Positions 13,001-22,441 of a DNA stretch of 64,000 bases are shown one piece after another (the first letter of the stretch is position 1; every line of letters begins with the position of its first letter). A model generated the notes under the pieces. It was not told the origin of the DNA. It made no database searches and was given only the letters and a program-made list of their open reading frames with translations. A program made the position numbers and the translations under genes. Source of the DNA: Chamaelirium japonicum (Eukaryota; Streptophyta; Magnoliopsida; Liliales; Melanthiaceae); NCBI GenBank assembly GCA_947650365.1, contig OX393551.1, positions 61,497,173 through 61,561,172 of the forward strand. Direction: 5' to 3'.

Positions 13001-14159
13001 CATCCGAAGAGAGAATGGAATGAATTCTAGCTTTAGCCCTTCTTCCACCAATAGCTGCATGAAAAAACTTGGTATTTCTGTCACCTTTAGAAAGCCAATT
13101 AATACGGGATTTAGAACACAACAATTCAGTTTCAAGATCTTTTTCATGCTTCAAATTTATCAAAGCATCCCTTTCTTCTGCAGTAAGATTTATATCAAGA
13201 GGGAGAAGACTGATTTTATCCTGTATAGCATCCAACTTCTTTTGAGCCTCAGCACATCTAGTAGAAGTATGGCCAAAATGATTTTTATTCCAAGCTTTGA
13301 GTTTAGCCTTAAGTCTCTTAAGTTTAGAGCAAAAAGATGCAACAGGATCTCCAGGCGCTGGAGAAGACCAATCTTCAAAAACAATTGCCATAAAGTCTTC
13401 ATGCTTTTCCCAAATACTAAAGTATCTAAAAGGGGAAGATCCAAAAACCCAAGAAGAGTCCATTTTGATTAGCATAGGTGAATGATCTGAAGTACCTGGA
13501 TTCAGAAAATTTGCTAGACTGTTTGGAAAGCCAAAATGCCACTTATGATTAATAAGAATACGATCTAGCTTAGCTGCAATCCTTGTAATATCTGCCCTAT
13601 TATTCCAAGAGAAAAGATTACCAGAAAAAACCATATCATCTAAGTCACAAGAGTCTAATACATCATTAAACTCTTTAGTGATACTGAATGGGATCATATT
13701 TCCTCCAGTTTTTTCATGAGAAGCTCTAACCACATTAAAGTCCCCTGCCACTAGCCACGGAGAATCAATATGTCTGCTTAATCCTTTCAGAGTAGTCCAG
13801 AGCTTAACCCTGTCCGATGCCAAATTATGCCCATAGACAGTAGAGAAAAGGAACTCTTTGTTACCCAGTTTCCAATAAACCTTGCAATGAATAATTTGAT
13901 CAGTAATTACCAAATGCTGAATTCCAAAACTATCAGGGTCCCATAACAGAATGATTCTACCAGAAGAATGAGAAGCATGATTAGAAAGAATATCCCACTG
14001 AGGATTAATAGACTGATGAATTCTAATTAGATTGTTCTGCTTTACTTTAGTTTCAACTAAACCCAACAGGCCAATATGATGAGTACTAATCAGCTTACAA
14101 ACATCATGGCATCTGTCCTTGTTGTTTAACCCCCTGACATTCCAAACACCAATATTCAT
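10008..14159 (-). CDS. LINE 1 ORF2: endonuclease - reverse transcriptase - RNase H polyprotein
   Basis: Open for about 1383 codons. It nicks target DNA and copies LINE RNA at the nick. Residues 1-230 are an L1-type apurinic-like endonuclease: N7, E36, D140/N142 in GDFN, and S224-D225-H226 match the known catalytic set. The reverse transcriptase has IDLKKAFDSV, GIRQGDPLSP and the YADD box near residue 685. A zinc-binding zf-RVT-like region (CSLC...HLFFKC) lies near 1020-1110. An RNase H domain at about 1225-1345 shows NTDGA, VELEAIEHG, ESDS and NQPAD, supplying the D-E-D-D residues. The ATG overlaps the ORF1 stop as TGATG, so I chose 14159 over upstream TTG codons in the same frame. No internal stop was seen, so the protein could be functional. 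Confidence 0.93.
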   Translation of the reverse strand: MNIGVWNVRGLNNKDRCHDVCKLISTHHIGLLGLVETKVKQNNLIRIHQSINPQWDILSNHASHSSGRIILLWDPDSFGIQHLVITDQIIHCKVYWKLGNKEFLFSTVYGHNLASDRVKLWTTLKGLSRHIDSPWLVAGDFNVVRASHEKTGGNMIPFSITKEFNDVLDSCDLDDMVFSGNLFSWNNRADITRIAAKLDRILINHKWHFGFPNSLANFLNPGTSDHSPMLIKMDSSWVFGSSPFRYFSIWEKHEDFMAIVFEDWSSPAPGDPVASFCSKLKRLKAKLKAWNKNHFGHTSTRCAEAQKKLDAIQDKISLLPLDINLTAEERDALINLKHEKDLETELLCSKSRINWLSKGDRNTKFFHAAIGGRRAKARIHSILSSDGTMLHNTEDIKQEGINYFTQLFKFNGQRKLDCHGLAKISDDCHNSLCNPFSVEEIFNVISSSPPNKTPGADGFSASFFIKCWSIIKEDIIRMINFFYSQPDRISSLNHTLLALIPKDGRITSFANCRPISLCNYAYKIIASILANRLKPLLPNIIEENQLAFINGRHIQDADMVAHELLNRFHTAVGTPRMCLKIDLKKAFDSVNHHFILQTLEIMNFPTQWINWIRCCISTVRFSVIINGVATGYFQGFRGIRQGDPLSPYLFAISMNVFTCLINKAVNDKKIIIPALGGFPISHLAYADDLLIFCKADSHSAIEISKVLSDFKNQSGLDINQAKSNVFFSRNVEVKQDILNCLGFAEDQLPVRYLGLPLNSKSLKRIDCQPLIDQIRSRIGTWNRNFLSLAGRVELIKSVLNSLHIYWSSIFALPASIIKEIENIFSRFLWGGPSLSRKIVPIAWSKLCFPKKEGGLGFRKLDEWNKAALAKHLWHICSNDSSLWVRWIKQKYLKNDSIWDCKISPNASGIWKGILKIRQLFLPKIKKVLGDGYNTKLWYDNWSSHGRLIDRFDLRTVYDLGYEKNVLVKEFICDGCWSLPTPTSANIFDLFQIMTEHKLQHTNLADLDVWTPSPNGIFSLKSAWHSIRSQGTVMTEYNWIWHQNRIEKHSVTLWRVFIRKLLTCDKLQKRGMQVPSLCSLCWSDREDHDHLFFKCSYSAWIWRSALSRMGIKASRIGNVGNEITRLQNKFHGKGLITTIAQIVTGCVVHLLWKERNRRIFEKTSMHKRVLMANITSLVQLHVNELHICEVDTQENRIIAAKWGCYFQQNIPISSQISWLKPQKDEIKLNTDGAINSTGASIGGILRNSSGNAVEAYMGKSNYNNILSVELEAIEHGISIASGITSCLWIESDSLLAVNCINGNCDVPWKNKHQVLSIKAKLQRFHKHQITHIWREGNQPADILSKMSHSELLERMYPHDFKENLRIAIENDKVGKSYNRILSLN

Positions 14160-15988
14160 CAACAATGTGTGTTTTGGGCTTCATCTATGCCCATACAGTC
14201 CTTATCATTTGAACTCTTTCTCTCTTCTTCATCAGATAACTCAGCTGCATGTATATGATCTATAAGAACATCATCTGGAGGTTGATTTGTATTACTGATA
14301 ACAGTCATATCCTCCAATCTGTTTTTAGCCCTGCAAGCTTGAATACAAGTTTTTGGAGCTGCCAAAGAAGTCAATCTCTTAGCTGCAAGATAATCTTGGA
14401 CAAACTTGGATTTAATAGAGCTCTCAGTGTCAGAAGCATCCATTTTCTTATCAGTAGCCATATTTCCTATATATTCAGCATTATTATGAGCTTTAGAATC
14501 CTTTGCTTTCTGAAGAACCAGCTTGTCAACTTGAACATTCAAAGTAGTACTCTGAGAAACTTCATGATCTCCTTCCATATTCTCTGTACTAGATAAGATA
14601 TCATATTTATTTGAAGTTATCAGAGTAAATTTCTTTCCTGGAATTTGTGGTAGAAATCCAACATGAGGAACTCTCTCAATCCCTTGGTCTGCAATCATAT
14701 CCTGAGGATTTAGGGAATCAACTAATCTAGTTCCATCATCTTTTTTAACCAAACAAGGATTATCAGAACAAAAAGTATCCTGCAGGGTATTATCTTCAAG
14801 ATTAGCAGCAATATTAGCCATCTCTCCTTGTTTCGGAACCCAGACTTTCCTTGGAGGAATCTTTGAGAGACAATACTTTTCCATGTGCCCAATTTTAGAA
14901 CAATGGGAACAGAAAGGTGGTTTCCATTCATAAAGAACAGACTGATTAAAGGCAAACTTTCCACCAATGTAGATAGGGATGTAATCCTGAAGAGAAGCAT
15001 TTGCAGCAACTTCCACACATAATCTTGCATAATCCAGCCGTTTCTTTGCATTTGTGAGACCATCAATCCGGATTGGCTTGCCTAAAACACTGCTTAGTTT
15101 GCTAAAATTCTTAACAGAGTAAAATTCCAGAGGTAAATTTGGTAGACGAACCCATAGAGGAAATTTTTCAAACATCTTCTGTTCAAGTTTCATACCTTCA
15201 TGCCATTCCCAGAGAAATAGAGGACGACCTTCAAATTCCCAGGGACCCGAGTTAAGAATTCGATGATAATCCTCTTCCAGATCAAATTTAAAAATAATGA
15301 TACCATTTTCAAGTGTCTCCATGAAGAAATATCCTCTACATTTCCAAGATCTTAGTAAAGAAGATCTAAGAGTTTTATAGAATGGTTTTTTTCCCATGAG
15401 ACAGCCAATCATAGTTCTTTTCCAATGAGCTGATCCATCTGCAATATCTTCAATGGAGAAATCAGCACTAGGCTTTCCTTCTACAAGATTAGGATCAAGG
15501 AATTCCATTAAAGGACTAATAGCTGGTTCTTTAAGGAGAGAAACCCAAGATCGACCTTGATCAGTCTTTATAGTCGGTGGCAAGACTTTCTTTGCAGAAG
15601 ATGATTTACAAACCTGATCCTTTGGAGAAGAAGAATCGTCATCCACATGGATATCTTGACTACTTTGATCCGTGAGATAAGGAGATTTGCAGCCAGAAGC
15701 AGCAGGGAGTGTAGAAGATGAATTGTCTAAAACTTGATTCACGGCCAACTGATCAAGAACTGAACAAACTTGATTTTAAGCAGATGAATTTGACGAGAAT
15801 GGCTGCACTGAATCAACTTTGATGAAGCTCTCGACGAAAGAATGACTTGAAGAATCATCAGGGATGGATCTTGAGAGAGGAAGCTGCCCATCAGATCCAG
15901 AAGAAGGAATTTCCTTCAAAGCTCTGTTTTCCCGCGAATCGCCTGAATTTCCTATTACACTCTCTCTCCTCTCTCCTCTCTCCCTCAT
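14159..15988 (-). pseudogene. LINE 1 ORF1: nucleic-acid-binding protein with one nonsense codon
   Basis: ORF1 of plant L1 elements binds the element RNA. From an ATG at 15988 the frame runs 610 codons to the stop at 14159-14161 but is interrupted at codon 71 by TAA (15776-15778). The aligned codon in LINE 2 is CAA (Q), so this looks like a simple C-to-T nonsense change. After it, 538 codons stay open. A DUF4283-like region begins near residue 188 (LMGKKPFYKTL) and continues through GPWEFEGRPLFLWEW. A CCHC knuckle, CSHCSKIGHMEKYC, lies at about residues 360-373 (14870-14911). The C-terminal third is acidic and low in complexity. Whether a downstream ATG gives a working shorter protein is unknown. 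Confidence 0.85.
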
Positions 15989-16004
15989 CTCTCCTCTCGC
16001 CCAT
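15945..16004 (-). promoter_or_regulatory. GA-rich 5' end of LINE 1
   Basis: On the minus strand the element opens with ATGGG and then a purine tract of GAGAG and GGAG units, overlapping the first codons of ORF1. Only about 16 nt precede the ORF1 ATG. LINE 2 has the same opening and GA tract. GA repeats can act in plant promoters through GAGA-binding BPC proteins; a promoter role here is inference. Confidence 0.45.
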
Positions 16005-16016
16005 TACGATCTATTC
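16005..16016. repeat. Target-site duplication of LINE 1, right copy
   Basis: TACGATCTATTC immediately beyond the LINE 5' end, identical to 9711-9722. Confidence 0.8.
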
Positions 16017-17966
16017 TAATTCATTCGTTCGAATGTATCCATTCTAATTCATTCGTACGATTCATTCTAATTTATTCGTACGATCCATTCTACATCATTC
16101 GTACGATCCATTCTACTTCATTCGCACGAATGTATCCATTCAAATTCATTCGTACAATCCATTCTAATTCATTCGCACGATCAATTCTAATTCATTCGTA
16201 TGATCCATTCTAATTCATTCCTACGATCTATTCTAATTCATTCGTTCGAATGTATCCATTCTAATTCATTCGTACGATTCATTCTAATTCATTCGTACGA
16301 TCCATTCTAATTCATTCGTACGATCCATTCTAATTCATTCGCACGAATGTATCCATTCTAATTCATTCGTACAATCCATTCTAATTCATTCGCACGATCA
16401 ATTCAAATTCATTCGCATGATCAATTCTAATTCATTCGTATGATCCATTCTAATTCATTCCTACGATCTATTCTAATTCATTCGTTCGAATGTATCCATT
16501 CTAATTCATTCGTACGATTCATTCTAATTCATTCGTACGATCCATTCTAATTCATTCGTACGATCCATTCTACTTCATTCGCACGAATGTATCCATTCTA
16601 ATTCATTCGTGCAATCCATTCTAATTCATTCGCACGATCATTTATAATTCATTCATATGATCCATTCTAATTCATTCCTACGATCTATTCTAATTCATTC
16701 GTTCGAATGTATCCATTATAATTCATTCGTATGATTCATTCTAATTCATTCGTACGATCCATTCTAATTCATTCGTACGATCCATTCTACTTCATTCGCA
16801 CGAATGTATCCATTCTAATTCATTCGTACAATCCATTCTAATTCATTCGCACGATCAATTCTAATTCATTCGTATGATCCATTCTAATTTATTTCTACGA
16901 TCTATTCTAATTCATTTGTTCGAATGTATCCATTCTAATTCATTCGTACGATTCATTCTAATTCATTCGTACGATCCATTCTAATTCATTCGTACGATCC
17001 ATTCTACTTCATTCGCACGAATGTATCCATTCTAATTCATTCGTACAATCCATTCTAATTCATTCGCACGATCAATTCTAATTCATTCGTATGATCCATT
17101 CTAATTCATTCCTACGATCTATTCTAATTCATTCGTTCGAATGTATCCATTCTAATTCATTCGTACGATTCATTCTAATTCATTCGTACGATCCATTCTA
17201 AATCATTCGTACGATCCATTCTACTTCATTCGCACGAATGTATCCATTCTAATTCATTCGTACAATTCATTCTAAATCATTCGCACGATCAATTCTAATT
17301 CATTCGTATGATCCATTCTAATTCATTCGTATGATCCATTCTAATTCATTCGTACGATCCATTCTAATTCATTCGTACGATCCATTCTAATTCATTCGTA
17401 CGTTCCATTCTAATTCATTCGTACGATCCATTCTACTTCATTCGCACGGATGTATCGATTCTAATTCATTCGTACAATTCATTCTAATTCATTCGCACGA
17501 TCAATTCTAATTCATTCGTATGATCCATTCTAATTAATTCCTACGATCTATTCTAATTCATTCGTTCGAATGTATCCATTCTAATTCATTCGTACAATCC
17601 ATTCTAATTCATTCGCACGATCAATTCTAATTCATTCGTATGATCCATTCTAATTCATTCCTACGATCTATTCTAATTCATTCGTTCGAATGTATCCATT
17701 CTAATTCATTCGTATGATTCATTCTAATTCATTCGTACGATCCATTCTAATTCATTCATACGATCCATTCTACTTCATTCGCACGAATCTATCCATTCTA
17801 ATTCATTCGTACAATCCATTCTAATTCATTCGCACGATCAATTCTAATTCATTCGTATGATCCATTCTAATTCATTCGTACGATCCATTCTACTTTATTC
17901 GCACGAATGTATCCATTCTAATTCCTTCGTACGATCTATTCTAATTTATTCGTTCGAATGTATCCA
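16005..17966 (-). repeat. Satellite block, reverse orientation
   Basis: Continues the reverse block interrupted by LINE 1: TACGATCTATTC runs straight into TAATTCATTCGTTCG, as in uninterrupted copies elsewhere. Good 217-bp higher-order units run through most of the block, with irregular monomers near 17320-17440. Confidence 0.95.
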
Positions 17967-19182
17967 TGAATTAGAATGGATACATTCATGCGAATGAAGT
18001 AGAATAGATCGTACGAATGAATTAGAATGGATCGTACGAATGAATTAGAATGAATCGTATGAATGAATTAGAATGGATACATTCGAACGAATGAATTAGA
18101 ATAGAACATAGGAATGAATTAGAATGGATCATACGAATGAATTAAAATTGATTGTGCGAATGAATTAGAATGGATCTATTCGTGAGAATGAAGTAGAATG
18201 GATCGTACGAATGAATTAGAATGGATCGTACGAATGAATTAGAATCAATCATACGAATGAATTAGAATGGATACATTCGAACGAATGAATTAGAATAGAT
18301 CGTAGGAATGAATTAGAATGGATCATACGAATGAATTAGAAATGATCGTGCGAATGAATTAGAATGGATTGTACGAATGAATTAGAATGGATAAATTCGT
18401 GCGAATGAAGTAGAATGGATCGTACGAATGAATTAGAATGGATCGTACGAATGAATTAGAATGAATCGTACGAATGAATTGGAATGGATACATTCGAACG
18501 AATGAATTAGAATAGATCGTAGGAATGAATTAGAATGGATCATACGAATGAATTAGAATTGATCGTGCGAATGAATTAGAATGGATTGTACGAATGAATT
18601 AGAATGGATACATTCGTGCGAATGAAGTAGAATGGATCGTATGAATGAATTAGAATGGATCGTATGAATGAATTAGAATGAATCGTATGAATGAATTAGA
18701 ATGGATACATTCGAACGAATGAATTAGAATAGATCGTAGGAATGAATTAGAATGGATCATACGAATGAATTAGAATTGATCATGCGAATGAATTAGAATG
18801 GATTGTACGAATGAATTAGAATGGATACATTCGTGCGAATGAAGTAGAATGGATCGTACGAATGAATTAGAATGGATCGTACGAATGAATTAGAATGAAT
18901 TGTACGAATGAATTAGAATGGATACATTTGAACGAATGAATTAGAATAGATCGTAGAAATGAATTAGAATGGATCATACGAATGAATTAGAATTGATCAT
19001 GCGAATGAATTAGAATGGATTGTACGAATGAATTAGAATGGATACATTCGTGCGAATGAAGTAGAATGGATCGTACGAATGAATTAGAATGGATCGTACG
19101 AATGAATTAGAATGAATCGTACGAATGAATTAGAATGGATACATTCGAACGAATGAATTAGATTAGATCGTATGAATTAGAA
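17967..19182 (+). repeat. Satellite block, forward: model 217-bp higher-order units
   Basis: The cleanest place to read the higher-order period. The single GAAGTAG monomer per unit starts at 18407, 18624, 18841 and 19058, exactly 217 bp apart each time. Each unit has nine monomers: seven of 23 bp and two of 28 bp (161 + 56 = 217). Confidence 0.96.
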
Positions 19183-21468
19183 TAATTCATTCGTATGATC
19201 CATTCTAATTCATTCCTACGATCTATTCTAATTCATTCGTTCGAATGTATCCATTCTAATTCATTCGTACGATCCATTCTAAATCATTCGTACAATCCAT
19301 TCTACTTCATTCGCACGAATGTATCCATTCTAATTCATTCGTACAATCCATTCTAATTCATTCGCACGATCAATTCTAATTCATTCGTATGATCCATTCT
19401 AATTCATTCGTATGATGCATTCTACTTTATTCGCACGAATGTATCCATTCTAATTCATTCGTACAATCCATTCTAATTCATTCGCACGATCAATTCTAAT
19501 TCATTCGTATGATCCATTCTAATTCATTCCTACGATCTATTCTAATTCATTCGTTCGAATGTATCCATTCTAATTCATTCGTACGATTCATTCTAATTCA
19601 TTCGTACGATCCATTCTAATTCATTCGTACGATCCATTCTACTTCATTCGCACGAATGTATCCATTCTAATTCATTCGTGCAATCCATTCTAATTCATTC
19701 GCACGATCAATTCTAATTCATTCGTATGATCCATTCTAATTCATTCCTACGATCTATTCTAATTCATTCATTCGAATGTATCCATTCTACTTCATTCGTA
19801 CGATTCATTCTAATTCATTCGTACGATCCATTCTAATTCATTCGTACGATCCATTCTAATTCATTCATACGATCCATTCTAATTCATTCATACAATCCAT
19901 TCTAATTCATTCGCATGAATATATCCATTCTAATGCATTCGTACGATCCACCCTAATTCCTTCGTATGATCCATTCTAATTCATTCGGACGAATGTATCC
20001 ATTGTAATTCATTTGTACGATCCATTCGAATTCATTCATACGATCCATTCTAATTCATTCATACGATCCATTCTAATTCATTCGCACGAATGTATTCATT
20101 CGGACAATCTATTCTAATTTATTCGTACGATCCATTCTAATTCATTAGCACGATCCATTCTAATTCATTCGTACGATTCATTCTAATTCATTCGTACGAT
20201 CCATTCTAATTCATTGGTACGATCCATTCTACTTCATTCGCACGAATGTATCCATTCTAATTCATTCGTACAATCCATTCTAATTCATTCGCACGATCAA
20301 TTCTAATTCATTCGTATGATCTATTCTAATTCATTCCTACGATCTATTCTAATTCATTCGTTCGAATGTATCCATTCTAATTCGTTCGTACGATTCATTC
20401 TAATTCATTCGTACGATCCATTCTAATTCATTCCTACGATCTATTCTAATTCATTCGTACGATCCATTCTAATTCATTCGCACGAATGTATCCATTCTAA
20501 TTCATTCGTACAATCCATTCTAATTCATTCGCACGATCAATTCTAATTCATTCGTATGATCCATTCTAATTCATTCCTACGATCTATTCTAATTCATTCG
20601 TTCGAATGTATCCATTCTAATTCATTCGTACGATTCATTCTAATTCATTCGTACGATCCATTCTGATTCATTCGTACGATCCATTTTAATTCATTCGTAC
20701 GATCCATTCTACTTCATTCGCACGAATGTATCCATTCTAATTCATTCGTACAATCCATTCTAATTCATTCGCACGATCAATTCTAATTCATTCGTATGAT
20801 CCATTCTAATTCATTCCTACGATCTATTCTAATTCATTCGTTCGAATGTATCCATTCTAATTCATTCGTACGATTCATTCTAATTCATTCGTACGATCCA
20901 TTCTAATTCATTCGTACGATCCATTCTACTTCATTCGCACGAATGTATCCATTCTAATTCATTCATACAATCCATTCTAATTCATTCGCACGATCAATTC
21001 TAATTCATTCCTATGATCCATTCTAATTCATTCCTACGATCTATTCTAATTTATTCGTTCGAATGTATCCATTCTAATTCATTCGTACGATTCATTCTAA
21101 TTCATTCGTACGATCCATTCTAATTCATTCGTACGATCCATTCTACTTCATTCGCACGAATGTATCCATTCTAATTCATTCGTACAATCCATTCTAATTC
21201 ATTCGCACGATCATTTCTAATTCATTCGTATGATCCATTCTAATTCATTCCTACGATCTATTCTAATTCATTCTTCGATCCATTCTAATTTATTCGTACG
21301 ATCCATTCTACTTCATTCGCACGAATGTATCCATTCTAATTCATTCGTACAATCCATTCTAATTCATTCGCACGATCAATTCTAATTCATTCGTACGATT
21401 CTATCTAATTCATTCCTACGATCTATTCTAATTTATTCGTTCGAATGTATCCATTCTAATTCATTCGT
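19183..21468 (-). repeat. Satellite block, reverse orientation
   Basis: Reverse monomers. Regular 217-bp units are broken by an irregular stretch at about 19860-20170 with variants such as CACCCTAATTCC and CATTCGGAC. It ends at the hairpin-like junction CATTCGTGCGAATG. Confidence 0.93.
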
Positions 21469-21945
21469 GCGAATGAATTAGAATGGATCGTACGAATGAA
21501 TTAGAATGAATCGTACGAATGAATTAGAATGAATCGTACGAATGAATTAGAATGGATACATTCGAACGAATGAATTAGAATAGATCGTAGGAATGAATTA
21601 GAATGGATCATACGAATGAATTAGAATTGATCGTGCGAATGAATTAGAATGGATTGTACGATCCATTCAAATTCATTCTTACGATCCCATTCTAATTCAT
21701 TCGTACGATCCATTCTACTTCATTCGCACGAATGTATCCATTCTAATTCATTCGTACAATCCATTCTAATTCATTCGCACGATCAATTCTAATTCATTTG
21801 TATGATCCATTCTAATTCATTCCTACGATCTATTCTAATTCATTCGTTCGAATGTTTCCATTCTAATTCATTCGTACGATTCATTGTAATTCATTTGTAC
21901 GATTCATTCTAATTCATTCGTACGATCCATTCTAATTCATTCGCA
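21469..21945. repeat. Satellite, short forward then reverse blocks
   Basis: Forward from about 21469 to 21660, then reverse from about 21661 to 21945. The internal junction reads GGATTGTACGATCC, almost a perfect palindrome. The right junction is CATTCGCACGAATG. Confidence 0.9.
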
Positions 21946-22441
21946 CGAATGAATTAGAATGGATACATTCGAACGAAAGAATTAGAATAGATCGTAGGAA
22001 TGAATTAGAATGGATCATACGTATGAATTAGAATTGATCGTGCGAATGAATTAGAATGGATTGTACGAATGAATTATAATGATACATTCGAACGAATGAA
22101 TTAGAATAGATCGTAGGAATGAATTAGAATGGATCATACGAATGAATTAGAATTGATCGTGCGAATGAATTAGAATGGATTGTACGAATGAATTAGAATG
22201 GATACATTCGTGCGAATGAAGTTGAATGGATCGTACGAATGAATTAGAATGGATCGTACGAATGAATTAGAATGAATCGTACGAATGAATTAGAATGGAT
22301 ACATTCGAACGAATGAATTAGAATAGATCGTAGGAATGAATTAGAATGGATCATACGAATGAATTAGAATTGATCGTGCGAATGAATTAGAATGGATTGT
22401 ACGAATGAATTAGAATGGATACATTCGTGCGAATGAAGTAG

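Larger units (their letters stand above)
9723..16004 (-). mobile_element. LINE 1: full-length plant L1-type non-LTR retrotransposon
   Basis: A 6282-bp element on the minus strand, inserted in the satellite. From its 5' end (16004) it has a very short GA-rich leader, ORF1 (DUF4283-like plus CCHC knuckle), ORF2 (endonuclease, reverse transcriptase, zinc-binding region, RNase H), a 278-nt 3' untranslated region with AATAAA, and a short A-rich tail seen as T's at 9723-9729. It is flanked by a 12-bp target-site duplication. This layout is that of plant L1 LINEs with an added RNase H domain. ORF2 is open throughout, while ORF1 has one nonsense codon. LINE 2 (60712 onward) is a related family: the endonuclease domains look roughly 55-60% identical by eye. 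Confidence 0.93.

Noticed and set aside
12725-13472. Open frames on both strands inside LINE 1 ORF2
   Set aside because: Shadows of the real ORF2 frame, whose domains are complete in one frame.
14160-14165. Upstream TTG codons as the ORF2 start
   Set aside because: In a plant element an ATG start is expected, and the ATG at 14159 gives the TGATG overlap and matches MNVAVWN of LINE 2.
15746-15748. ORF1 of LINE 1 starting at this TTG
   Set aside because: Comparison with LINE 2 shows homology continuing upstream to the ATG at 15988, across a nonsense codon.
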